Below, piece by piece: positions 34,761 to 44,805 of a stretch of DNA of 64,000 nt. Under the pieces are notes generated by a model. It ran no database searches, had not been told where the DNA came from, and worked only from the letters and a program-made list of their open reading frames with translations. Location: the NCBI RefSeq assembly GCF_020379485.1, contig NC_063451.1, positions 23,666,630 through 23,730,629 on the forward strand, read 5' to 3'. The stretch is from Brassica napus (lineage: Eukaryota; Streptophyta; Magnoliopsida; Brassicales; Brassicaceae). A program made the translations under genes and the position numbers. Numbering within the stretch: position 1 is the first letter of the stretch; every line of letters begins with the position of its first letter.

Positions 34761-34840
34761 CACGACTGCGCACAATTATAGTAGTAGCAAAGTAACGTCA
34801 TTCCAACCCCACAAACAACCACATTCCACAAACACCGACC

Positions 34841-35270
34841 CTAACTCATACATTCTTCTCCTTTTCTCCCAGATTCCGTCTTCATTCCTTTAATCTCTTT
34901 CTCCAACCGAGCAACGTTAAGTCTGAATTCGGAGATGTCTTTGTTCATGCCACTTATCAGTGACTTAATATCCTCAACCTCTTCCACCAAACACTCATCC
35001 GCCCATTTGAATAAATGTCTCTGATTTCACCAATATAACCAGATCTAAGTATTACGTTACAGAACATGCGAAATAAGAACCAAAACGAACCTTGTTATAT
35101 CCTTTAGCGCAGCAATAATACAATCTTCCTGGATTTGTAGCACTTCCAGATGTAAAAATTTTAGAGGGTTCACCACACCAACATTGTATCAGCGTTCCTC
35201 TTTCCGCGTTCAAACATCGTCTGTAAGAATTTCCTGAAACGCAGGATAAGGAATACATTTTTATTCTCAA
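34841..35270 (-). CDS. GRF zinc-finger / coiled-coil protein, two exons
   Basis: Exon 1 (35270-35091) encodes MRIKMYSLSCVSGNSYRRCL, then IQCWCGEPSKIFTSGSATNP and GRLYYCCAKGYNK. A 70-bp GT...AG intron follows (35090-35021). Exon 2 (35020-34841) continues RHLFKWADECLVEEVEDIKS and a coiled coil ending GRKGEECMS. Together they give a complete GRF finger (C.C...GR.YY.C...F.W) plus helix, 119 residues, phase 0, no lesion. It is convergent with the F-box-like copy 3 and close in plan to the gene at 28267. Likely nucleic-acid binding; role in the element unknown. Confidence 0.75.
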
Positions 35271-35479
35271 AACAATTTCAAAAAAACATTAGTGCGACTT
35301 TAGGGTGAGTAAGAAGACGACATCGTGAAACAGCAACGTTTACTTTTTTCCCTTTTTAAGTATTAAATATATAAAAATTTAATGTCTCGATATTGAAAAT
35401 TACTCGACACATGTGTGCCAGTCGTTTATTTCAAAGTCATCATAATTAGTCTCGATATTCTCATATTGTTGGCGGAGTT

Positions 35480-35750
35480 ATTCCTCATGCGCCATAATTA
35501 ATCGACAACTCAGTTCAATCAAGCAAGTGGAAACGTCCCATTAATAATGAAATGGGCGTGCGATAATCTACGTTGTGGTATAAACCTTCACAGAAACATT
35601 CACGACTGAGTTAGATTAGTACGTTTGGGCTGAGTTAACTTAACGTTGTGGCTGAGTTATATTAACATTCACAACTGAGTTACCTTATACGTTTTTACTG
35701 AGTTAACTTAAAGTTATGGCTGAGTTATGTTAACAGATACGATTGAATTA
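35480..35750 (+). repeat. Motif array
   Basis: About eight copies (e.g. GTGGCTGAGTTATATTAAC, TTATGGCTGAGTTATGTTAAC) with a 30-35 bp rhythm, lying between the GRF gene and the unrecognised gene at 35833. Confidence 0.8.
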
Positions 35751-35832
35751 TAATACATAAGTAAATATGAATTCGACATGTTGAATTACATTCAGAAACA
35801 GAAAATATCAGGTTCAAAATACAGACAACGCA

Positions 35833-36293
35833 TCATTCTCGAAAACCAAAATTGTCAGGACCAAACTCTTCAAACATGTGGACGAGATCATGCCAAACTC
35901 TAGTTAGCATCCACGGAGGCTTGTCGCCTCTGTTGGCCCAAGTGCTCTTCAAATGGCGCATCTGGCAACGAAATACCGTCCTGGCCACAAGATTAAAATG
36001 TGTCCAAAGTGTCGAATTATGCCTTCGATCCCACGTGTTTTTGCGCTACAACAAAAAATATTACAAAACTGTTGTTAAGAACACACATGTTCTCAATGAA
36101 CCCATCCTTCTGCAAGAATCGACGGGATGACGAGGGAGAGATCATTTAAAAATTTGAACCAGGTAGTGCTGGTTGTGTCAAGCAAGTCACCCGGACCAAG
36201 GTATAGAAGAGGGAGGTTTTGACGATTTGCAGAGCTTAGTGTCGCATTGACACTGTTCTCTAACCTCGTTGAATTACCATAAACAATCGGCAT
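35833..36293 (-). CDS. Unrecognised two-exon gene (about 134 aa)
   Basis: Exon 1 (36293-36102) encodes MPIVYGNSTRLENSVNATLS through STTWFKFLNDLSLVIPSILA. A 56-bp intron GTTCAT...TTGTAG follows (36101-36046). Exon 2 (36045-35833) encodes RKNTWDRRHNSTLWTHFNLV, TVFRCQMRHLKSTWANRGDK and PPWMLTRVWHDLVHMFEEFG, then a stop. Open frames, low-bias amino-acid composition and Trp-rich helical segments argue for a real protein. I do not recognise the family. An in-frame upstream ATG at 36410 would add a 39-residue hydrophobic start. It lies inside the MULE complex, so it may be a third element-encoded protein. Confidence 0.5.
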
Positions 36294-36513
36294 AAATTTT
36301 GATGGGGATAGAGAGATTTTGTTTAGGTTATTTCTAGAGAGAGAAGGGCGTAATAAATGTGCAAGAGAGTGGACAATATATAGAGAGATATATAGAACGT
36401 CAAACGTCACGAGTTAAAATTTCCCAAGATTCAGTTATCTTTTTCCCGCCAAACGTCAAGATTAAGTTATACTTCACGGCCGAGTTACTTTAACATTTAC
36501 GGCTGACTTAGTA

Positions 36514-36590
36514 ATTGAGGTTTAGGGTTTAGGGTTGCTTAGTTAGGGTTTAGGTCTGATTTTTTGGGGATTTAGGTTTAGGATTTGGAT
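36514..36590 (+). repeat. Short telomere-like repeat
   Basis: A few degenerate TTTAGGG units (GGTTTAGGGTTTAGGGTTGC and relatives). Too short to mark a chromosome end; such telobox-like patches are common near plant promoters. Confidence 0.6.
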
Positions 36591-36599
36591 TTATGGTGA

Positions 36600-38530
36600 A
36601 AGAAATATAACAAATAACACAAATTCATGATAAATAATACAATAATAAATTACGAGTTTTAAATATTGCTCACACCTTATATTTAAATGTAAGGTTTTAA
36701 GTAATCGTAAGACAACATATACCTCAAGAACATGATCGATTCTAAACTCGTAAATTCAATAAAGAAGCCACATTCAGTTGATTATATATTCACTTCAAAT
36801 TGATAATTGGAGTTTCAATATCCCAAAGCATTTTGAATAACTAACCTTACTTTAGTTGATTAATTACAATTTTGCCACTATTGATGACATGGCGAACTCA
36901 CAACCCTCCTCAGCCAACTAAGCTAATGACCCTTTAATTACTAGAATATTTACATTCTATGCCATTGATCCCTATTATATATTTTTTTCTTCATGTAAAC
37001 AATTTAATACGGCTCATTTAAAATTACAATAACATTTAATGTATATTACATTTGCCGTAGAACTACAAGTTAGAATATAGTACCTGCATCAATTAGGATA
37101 ATGGTTGCATAAATTTCGGCATTATTATTAAAGCATATTCCTTACGTCGATATTGCATATGTCATTTTATAAGTAATTTTGTTAACCAAATGACATAGTT
37201 AAAGACCAAGTCCTGGTCCATAGATTTTTCTAGCCCAACATTTTGATACAAAACATGAGAATTTTACATTTATCCATAAACCTATAATATTCTTAATTTA
37301 ATATAACATGTAACTAATTAATTTATAATATTATATAAAATTATGAACAAAAAAAATAAAATAAATATGATAATTTTCCTAACATTTTCACCAATTATAG
37401 TGAATACCATTTCATAATTTGTATTCAAACTATGAACGCAAACGGTAAGAACTGACTACATAAGAGTTTATATAGAATAAAATCACCATTGTAAACAAAG
37501 ACGAACACGAAGCCATTTATTTTGTCCATCTCAAGAGTTTAGAACATACTATATATCTCTTTGGCGTTATCGACTTTAGTATATGAAGAACATTAAACCA
37601 ATTCTAAGATCATTTGAACTCTTTAGTTCTCTACTAGTGAATACCATTTCACAATTTGTCGGGATAAGGTCAATATTACGAAATACATGAGTTTATTCTC
37701 TATTTACGCTTTAACCGTTCGGGTATCCATTCAAGTTTGGTTCATATTTATTCCGGTTTCAACTTTTCGAGATTAAAATTTAAGTCATATTTGGGTATTT
37801 GTAAATTTTGGTTCGGTTTGGTTCGGCTCTTTGCGGGTTCAGTTCGGATTCGGATAACCCGTTTAACTTATTTTAAAATTTAAAATTCATATATACTTTA
37901 AACTTTCAAAAACTAGAAGGAAAATTATATATTACATATAAATTTGGACAATTTATGCTGAAATACCTAAATTTAACATATAAATTAGCTTAACTTGAAT
38001 ATTTGGATAGATAATCGATTGGATATTTCAAGTATTTTTAGTGTTTCGAGTATTGTTTGCTTATTTAGCTATTTAAGTTTGACTATTTGTATATACTTTC
38101 AAATATTTTTGGACAACCTCAAAATATCTTATATATTTAGATATTTTTTATATATTAAATATAAAACAATTAATTTATTTAAGTATATAAATCTATTTCA
38201 GATACATTCGGACACCGAAATTCTTTCGTTCAGATCGGTTTCAGTTTTCTAAATAAGAAAATTATAAATCCGTTCGGATATTTAACCAATTTCAGATCGG
38301 ATTCGATACTATGTTTTAGATCAGATTTGGTTTTAGATTTTTGGATTCTTTTTGTTTACCTAGCCCTATACAAACTAATGCATAATCCAACTTTATACAA
38401 AATATCCCCAAAAAATGTAAATTGCATTATGTTATTGTCAGTAAAATCTCAAATCTCACCCCACGCAAAGAGTGGGTCTCTACCTAGTAACATTTTAAAG
38501 TATAAACATTTCATCTTTTTAATTCTAGTG
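36600..38530. other. Motif-free AT-rich stretch within the MULE complex
   Basis: There are no convincing genes. The GGCTGAGTTAT motif is essentially absent from about 36,550 to 38,540, unlike both sides. 37,690-38,310 is rich in GGTTCGG / TCGGAT-type words shared by many plant dispersed repeats, and the phrase GTGAATACCATTTCA recurs at about 37401 and 37638. It may be a later insertion or the gap between two elements. Confidence 0.45.
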
Positions 38531-38534
38531 TATG

Positions 38535-38775
38535 TTTGAGGTATGGCTGAGTTATAATAGCGTAACGACTTACTTATACTAATCGATACGACTGATTTAT
38601 ATAAACATTTTCGATTTTAGAGTATGTTTGGGGTATGGTGGATGTATGGCTGAGTTATTCGAATAGATACGTCTGAGTTACATATAACCTTTCGGGCTGA
38701 GTTATATGAACATTTTCAATTTTAGAGTATGTTTGAGGTATGACTGAGTTATAAAAATGATAAGACTGAGATATA
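38535..38775 (+). repeat. Motif array beyond the 3' end of the DUF1985-Ulp1 gene
   Basis: About eight copies, including two paralogous blocks that each contain TTTTAGAGTATGTTTG followed by GGTATGGCTGAGTTAT-like sequence. Confidence 0.8.
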
Positions 38776-38832
38776 TTAGCTAAATTCAAATACTTAATAA
38801 CTTAATTCAAATACAAAATAACAAACACATGT

Positions 38833-41800
38833 TCAATTGAACAGCAAATTGTTCATCGTATTATTTCCTCCTTCATCGAGGATCTCTGCTGCCATCTTCA
38901 CCCTTAAACCTTGAATATTGTTATCGTTTATCCCATCAAAAGTTACACCAAGCGCTAGACACTCCACAAACTTCATCGAATACACCCCACAATCTGAATG
39001 CGAACTTCTTCTTACTAGGGGCTCGGAGATTGGCAGGAATAAGTTCACTCAACATCACGGGAAGAATAAGCGTTTGCGGTTTAAATGAATCTAGTATTCT
39101 CTGCTCACTCGGGTGTTGCATGTCCAAAGATTGGATCATATCAATCAATCTTCTCCTTCTTCAGATCCACGTGAAACGCCACCCAGTGATTTCCGCCGGT
39201 TTGAAGACATCCGTACAAGTGATCCACATCTTCATACCACTTCAAGTTTGTTGGACATTCAAGGGGAAGCTTACCGTTTATTAGATCTTCATAACCATTG
39301 CCTTTGAACGTGATCATACTAGGTTTTATCTTGAACTGCTTGAAATCGTGAATCCAAAAACTTAACACCCAAACGTCAATGAAGGCAATCCGCTTGGACC
39401 AGAATGGGGTGGGATTTCGCATGGACCTTTTAATGAGGACGTTTATATATGCACCGACATGCTACACAAAGAATATTAACAAGTCAGCCGTAATCAAATA
39501 TATAAGTCAGCCGTAATCAAAAATATAACTCAGCTGTAATAGAATATATAACTCAGCAGTACTAAAAACTTACATTATCAAACACCCATCCATATTCTTT
39601 TTCCGGCCACGGTCTTTCATGGATGAGTATGCTGTAGAAGTCACTCTCATGATCAGCTGGGAGGACTGCTGGTTTATCTGCTGGTGCTGGTGGTTTGGGT
39701 GGAAATCCCTTAATGTGTTGCATCAGTTTTTCAAATAGCACCGGATCAATAGGTGCTAGAGGGTCATATATTGCTGATGAAGGCTTAACATTCTTCCTCA
39801 TGCACGTCGTTCCATCGTCTCCAATGTACGGAAAAACTGGTGGTGAAGAAACAATCATCAATGCAAACCCTTTTGGAGATAATTGAACACGTTTCTCCCG
39901 ACATTCCTTTACTACGGCAGATCTAACCACTTCCTGATTCTCGACATCAGACTCAGGCGCAAATTTGTTCTCTTCCCCAAGAACTCCATCGTTCGTCACA
40001 GCACATTCACTGTCCTCTCCAGCATGTTTTTGCTTCTTTAACTCAACATGTTTTTGCTTCTTTAGCTCAGCCAGTTTTTGCTTCTTTAACTCAGCCTCTT
40101 TTCTCTTAGCCTCGGCTTCTTGATTCTTTAACTCAGCCAGTTTTTGTTTCTTTAACGCAGCCTCTTTTCTCTTAGCGTCAGCCTTCTCCTTCCTCTTCAA
40201 CGCAGCCTCTGCCTGCACTGCTTTTTTCTTATCAGTGGCATCCTCATCCTTTACAGTACGCCTGCCCCTGCAGCCGCGTCCATAGGCTAGAACCTTAGCA
40301 TCCTTATCATCCTTAGTAGCCTTTGAAGGAGAAAAATATACGAAATCAAGATCAGTAGCTTTAGCGACACTACCAAACTCCTCAGCCAAAGTCTTTTCCA
40401 CCCTGTATCCTTACCAAACTCCTCAGCCAAAGTCCTTTTCACCCCTGTATCCTTATCAAACTCCTCAGCCAAAGTCCTTTTCACCCCTGTATCCTTACCA
40501 GGAGTCTCGTCGACTAACGCTGGACTATTGACAGACTTCTGCTGCGTATTCTGCTGAGGTGATGGCAAAGATTCTTCTTCACCGCCGTTTGAGAGGTTAT
40601 CATAGTTTTTGGGAATTTTCCCTAGAACTTTCAGACGCTCCTCCACTAAACCTTTCACCATGTCATCAATCGTCTTCTGGTCCATCAATGGTCTGTTCCG
40701 TTCTAACTCGTAAGCGTCAAACCGTGAATCAATCTGACCAAATTTTCTGGAAATATTCTCCAGAGTACTCACAATGGTCGTCAGAGTCGCTTTGTTCTCC
40801 AAATCTTTGCTACCTTCCTCCTCGCTAGAACCCTTTCCCGTTGCAGCAGTTTACCCTCAATGTTGTTTACTTCATTCTGCGTCTTAACTTTCTTCTGCTT
40901 CTTAGTGGGTGGCTCAGCTTCTGACAAAATTCCACCCTTCATTTTCTTCTTCTTCTCATTCCCCTTCCCCTGCGCATTCCTCTGTGCATTCCTCTGCACT
41001 TTCCGAAAACCTTTCACAAATCCATGTATGACTGTTATCAAGCTAACGAGTTGTGGGTCGTCAGGTTCACCCGGCCATTTTGGAAACATCTCTTCAATTG
41101 AGTCCTTCAAAACCATTCTCCTCACACGCACCTGCAACACCAAGTTATAATTAAACTCAGCCACCAAAATAATACATAACTCAACCATCAAATATAATAA
41201 ATCAGCCAACAAATATAATAAATCAGCCATCAAAAAACTAAAAACTCAACGTTAAACCTTACCTCGCCATGCTCTTTGATTTGGCAGCCAACAAGTTATC
41301 AAAACTTGCACGTGTACGCTTTCCACCCCATCGCAAAAGCGGAACGTTTTCATTATTCACCACTCTCCCAAAATTCTCACCGAAGCATGCGACGGATTTA
41401 TACGCCCAAATCAATAACGCGACGGTCATGCCGCTTATTATGTATGACCCTCCTTCTGGAGCCTACGTTTTAATAGAGTCAATGAGAACTTCGTATGCAG
41501 TCCGACCCCATGGATACGACCCCATGGCTTCATCGTCGAATACCCTTATTGCACTTTCAAAAGGTATCCTTGAATTGTGATGAAAACAATAGACTCCCAT
41601 GGCTTGAAGAAGTAGCAGCCCTAACCACTTACGCTTTTCAAAACTCCAGAGCGGACAAAACGCTAATGCTTCCTTCAGTTCATCTAACTTGGGTGCCATC
41701 CCAAGCGGCACCTTCAGCTCCTCCCAAAACTCTTTGTATTGATCAGGTTCAAAATTTTCGGTTGGCAATGGACATGTGTTTAACCTAGTGATCTCACCAA

Positions 41801-42100
41801 ACTCGAGCAAGCTAAACCTGATAGCCTCATCAACCACGAGACACCATATCTCCTTCTTATGTACTCGCAGTTGTCTACATAGTAGATAGTGTACGGTCCT
41901 ACCAGACCATATGCTTTCGCGTCCAGCTAGCCTAGCAACTACTCCAATGAGAGAGTTCACCAGTTCTTCCCACACATCAAGTCCTATTGTTACTCTAATG
42001 TGGGGGAAATTTCCTATACGGAAATTGTGATTAATATCTTTTTTTTAGGTTAGAAGACCCTTCAGGGTAAAGTTTTGGAGGGTAATCCCGTGATTTAACT
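38833..42100 (-). pseudogene. DUF1985 - coiled-coil - Ulp1 (C48) protein, VANC/Kaonashi-like
   Basis: Read on the minus strand. DUF1985 covers about 42090-41270 (YPPKLYPEGS, WEELVNSLIGVVARL, EIWCLVVDEAIRFSLLEFGE, IWAYKSVACFGENFG). A basic linker follows at 41130-40860, then a charged coiled coil with KRKEAELKKQKLAELKKQ repeats (about 40240-40020) and a C48 cysteine-protease end (39440-38833) with the catalytic-type NHWVAFHVDLKKEKID and SDCGVYSMKFVECLALG. Introns at about 41260-41135 and 39567-39470 hold motif copies. Lesions: a one-base shift in an A8 run (about 42040), TAG near 41461, frame changes near 40830, 40400, 39140 and 39010. Genes of this plan are characteristic MULE cargo; VANDAL elements encode VANC anti-silencing proteins, but equivalence is inferred. 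Confidence 0.82.
40381..40502 (-). repeat. 45-bp coding tandem repeat in the DUF1985-Ulp1 gene
   Basis: Three consecutive units encode KDTGVKRTLAEEF-like peptides. The third has lost one base (GGGTGG instead of GGGGTG), which causes a frame change. Confidence 0.8.
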
Positions 42101-42119
42101 TCAGCAACATCTATCTGAT

Positions 42120-42445
42120 CATATAACCCAACAATAAATCAGCCACAAGATAACAATAACACAGCCATAACATAACAATAACTCAACAAAATAAAAATAA
42201 CTCAGCCACAACATAACAGTAACTCAGCCATAACATAACAATTCCTCAGTCACGACATAGCAATAACTCAGCAATAACATAACAATTACTCAGTCATAAC
42301 ATAACCCTAACTCAGTCGCAACAAAACCCTAACTCAGACGCAACAAAACCCTCAACCATATCACAGCCGCAACATAACCCTATCTCAGTCACAACAAAAT
42401 ATATAACTCAGATGAAATATAATATATAACTGACCCACAAACTCA
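42120..42445 (-). repeat. Dense motif array at the 5' end of the DUF1985-Ulp1 gene
   Basis: About eighteen copies on the minus strand (plus-strand form ATAACTCAGCCA / CCTAACTCAGTCGCAACA) with a near-regular 17-20 bp period. This is the tightest array in the window, in the likely promoter or first intron of the gene. Confidence 0.85.
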
Positions 42446-43287
42446 ACCAAAATACAATATATAACGTCGCGACATCCTACCGGAAAAGACGAACTCGTAG
42501 ATAAGAATGCGACGAAGACGATTTCGTACAAATGATTGAAGACGACGATTTCGGGGAAGACGATATCGGAGAAGACACAGTATCAAAGACAAAGAGTTAG
42601 TTCGAGGAAGACGAAGTAAACACAATGTCGACGAGGATTTCGGAGAGTGGGATAAAGCTTGTGGTTCCTTCTTCGAGACGACGACAATGTTCTTCGTTTC
42701 TTTTTTTTTAACCCCTATGTATATGTGGAGAAGGAGACAGTTTGATTTCTATTTTGCTTATGTGGATTGTTAATTACCGATGTGGATTTAGTGTTTAAAA
42801 ATAATATTAATTAAAAAAAACTAACCAAAGGCTCTTATTGTCATTTACAAGGTGTATCCAAACATTCTAGTAATTTTAAAAAGATATATAACACTCTATT
42901 AATAAACCAACTTTTCTATAACATTCTAGTAATTTTCTATATAAAGAATCGGTTTAATACTTTAATCACAACTCCAGCACAACTTTCAAATTGTGGATCA
43001 ATGAGAGGGAAATGTACGATAATAACAAATATTTCTTAGAAGAACTTGTCCGAACTATCTCGAACCAGTTCAATACCACCACAGAGCCAGATCTAAGCAT
43101 AGTCTGCTGAAATATTGACTTTGACTCCCAAAACTTTTGAAAGTATTTTACATAGATATAAATCCCAAAATTATGAATTCTTTTTTTTTTCTACTAAACA
43201 TCTTAAAAATGTTTAAAGCCTCAAAAATGTGCAGGTGCGACAACTAAAATATGTTCCTCAAAAAAGCGTAGCTAACAATTGTGACTA
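42446..43287. other. Right edge of the MULE complex and intergenic DNA
   Basis: 42446-42660 is a GAAGACGA-rich stretch that could be the first exon or 5' leader of the minus-strand DUF1985 gene (a short frame starting MSRRYILYFG near 42472). From about 42780 the DNA is AT rich without recognisable features; AACATTCTAGTAATTTT occurs twice (42863 and 42921). Confidence 0.4.
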
Positions 43288-44414
43288 TCTTCTTATTATA
43301 TAAAAGAGGGTTCTTTCTCTCCAGGTTGCGACACGTAGGCGTCCAGGTCAGAAACTCGGTGTCTGTCATCTTGACACGTGTCCGCTGTGTGCTAAACGCA
43401 CTGTTCCATTTATTGCTTTCGTTCATTCGTATGGACTTTATATTTGTTGGGCCGTTTCACCTCACTGTTGAGCCCACTAGCTTTTCCTTGATGAAACGCA
43501 CCGTTCCATTTATCACGTGTTCTTCTCTTCCCGTCTCCAGCGCTAATGGCGATTAGGGTTTTGAAGACGATCTCTCATCTTCCTTCTTACGGTCTGGAAC
43601 GGTACAAGTAACCGAGATATCCACTGTCAACCTTCCATTAATCGATCATCCACGATCTATTCAATGCGATTTTTTGTTATGCAAGGCGATGGAGTTCAGC
43701 TATAAAAAGGTATGCTTTACTCCTTTGAGAATCATCCTCTCATTCGTTCTAAACAACCCAGTAAACAAAAATGGTGTTATATGGCTAACGTTTCAGTTTT
43801 CTTCTCCGATTTGCAGACTGGCCGCTCCTCCTCCACCGTTTAAGTTTGTTTGCTCCGTTCCAGGAGGCCAGGAATGTACGCCATGGTGTTATATGGCTAA
43901 CGTTTCAGTCTTCCTCTAAGGTTATCAATTTAACTCCCCCTTTTGTTCATAGTCAGATTAGTTTCACCGGTTAATTTTACACATCTTTGCCGTCATGAAT
44001 TCTTTATAATCGTCACTTTGTTTTTTTTTTTTAAGTTTCTGTTACAGATTTTTCACTGAGACATTTTCCAGATTTTGATGATTGTTGTGTACGTTTTTGA
44101 TGTTCGTAAATTTTCACCATCGGAGTAGTTTCACCGGTTAGATGCTTTACACATCTCCGCTGTCTTGAACTTATTTTCTGTTGCTAACATTTTTTGCTAT
44201 GGTCAGCTCATGACTCAGGAGGATGATAAAGCTTAGGATCTGGAGGATGAGATGGTTGTGAAAGAGCCTGAGTTAGAGAAGAAACAGAACGCGAATCAGA
44301 GTATGAAAAACAGAAACAATGAGAGACATTAGATATCAATGAGAGGGAGAAACAGAAACAGGAAGAGTTGAAGCGTTTAAAGAGGGTCAACTGAGACAAA
44401 GAGGGATCACATTG

Positions 44415-44805
44415 TGATCGACTTTAGTTATCAAAAGGAAGAACAATGTGATCTGAGAATGAAAATAGAGTTGTATTGATCGCAAATGTGTACAGGTTGA
44501 GTTTTTCTCAGGAGTTTTTCACTCTCCCCATGCACAAAGTTGATCAAACAATTGATAAAAGATAATGACAGACTTATTCCTTATTTATAAACTTGACCTT
44601 CACTCAACAACTTGCAACGCCAACGCCAACATCCCATGTGCGTCCGTAACAGCAAGGACAGGTCATCACTTCCTCATGCTTCTAGATCCCCCCAGCTCAC
44701 CACTTCATCACTGGGCCTCTCCCTCTCCTCTATCAGACTCGATGGGCCTTGCCTTTGCGCCTGTAGTGAAACAGGACTGGAGGCCTAGTAACCTCAACCG
44801 TATCA
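44415..44805 (-). repeat. Gypsy 3' LTR
   Basis: 391 bp; the polyprotein frame from the internal region runs into it. Confidence 0.95.

Larger units (their letters stand above)
25535..42450. mobile_element. Decayed VANDAL/Kaonashi-type MULE complex with noncoding motif arrays
   Basis: This 17-kb block is held together by a dispersed short motif, (A)CGGCTGAGTTAT and variants, found throughout its noncoding DNA and not in flanking sequence. It contains a MURA-type transposase (30277-33014), a DUF1985-Ulp1 gene (38833-42100), three copies of an F-box-like gene, two GRF zinc-finger genes and an unrecognised gene. Terminal inverted repeats were not found, as is usual for VANDAL/non-TIR MULEs, so the ends are approximate. 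Duplicated 5' transposase sequence (26150-26640 against 30150-30640) and a motif-free stretch (36550-38530) show that it is rearranged, possibly two related elements plus later insertions. Most of its genes carry stops or frameshifts. Confidence 0.7.

Noticed and set aside
36514..36590. Interstitial telomere
   Set aside because: Only a few degenerate TTTAGGG units; too short for a telomere relic.
25535..42450. Reading the GGCTGAGTTAT motif as a simple tandem satellite
   Set aside because: Spacing and flanks vary, both orientations occur, and the copies avoid exons; a tandem satellite would show a fixed period.
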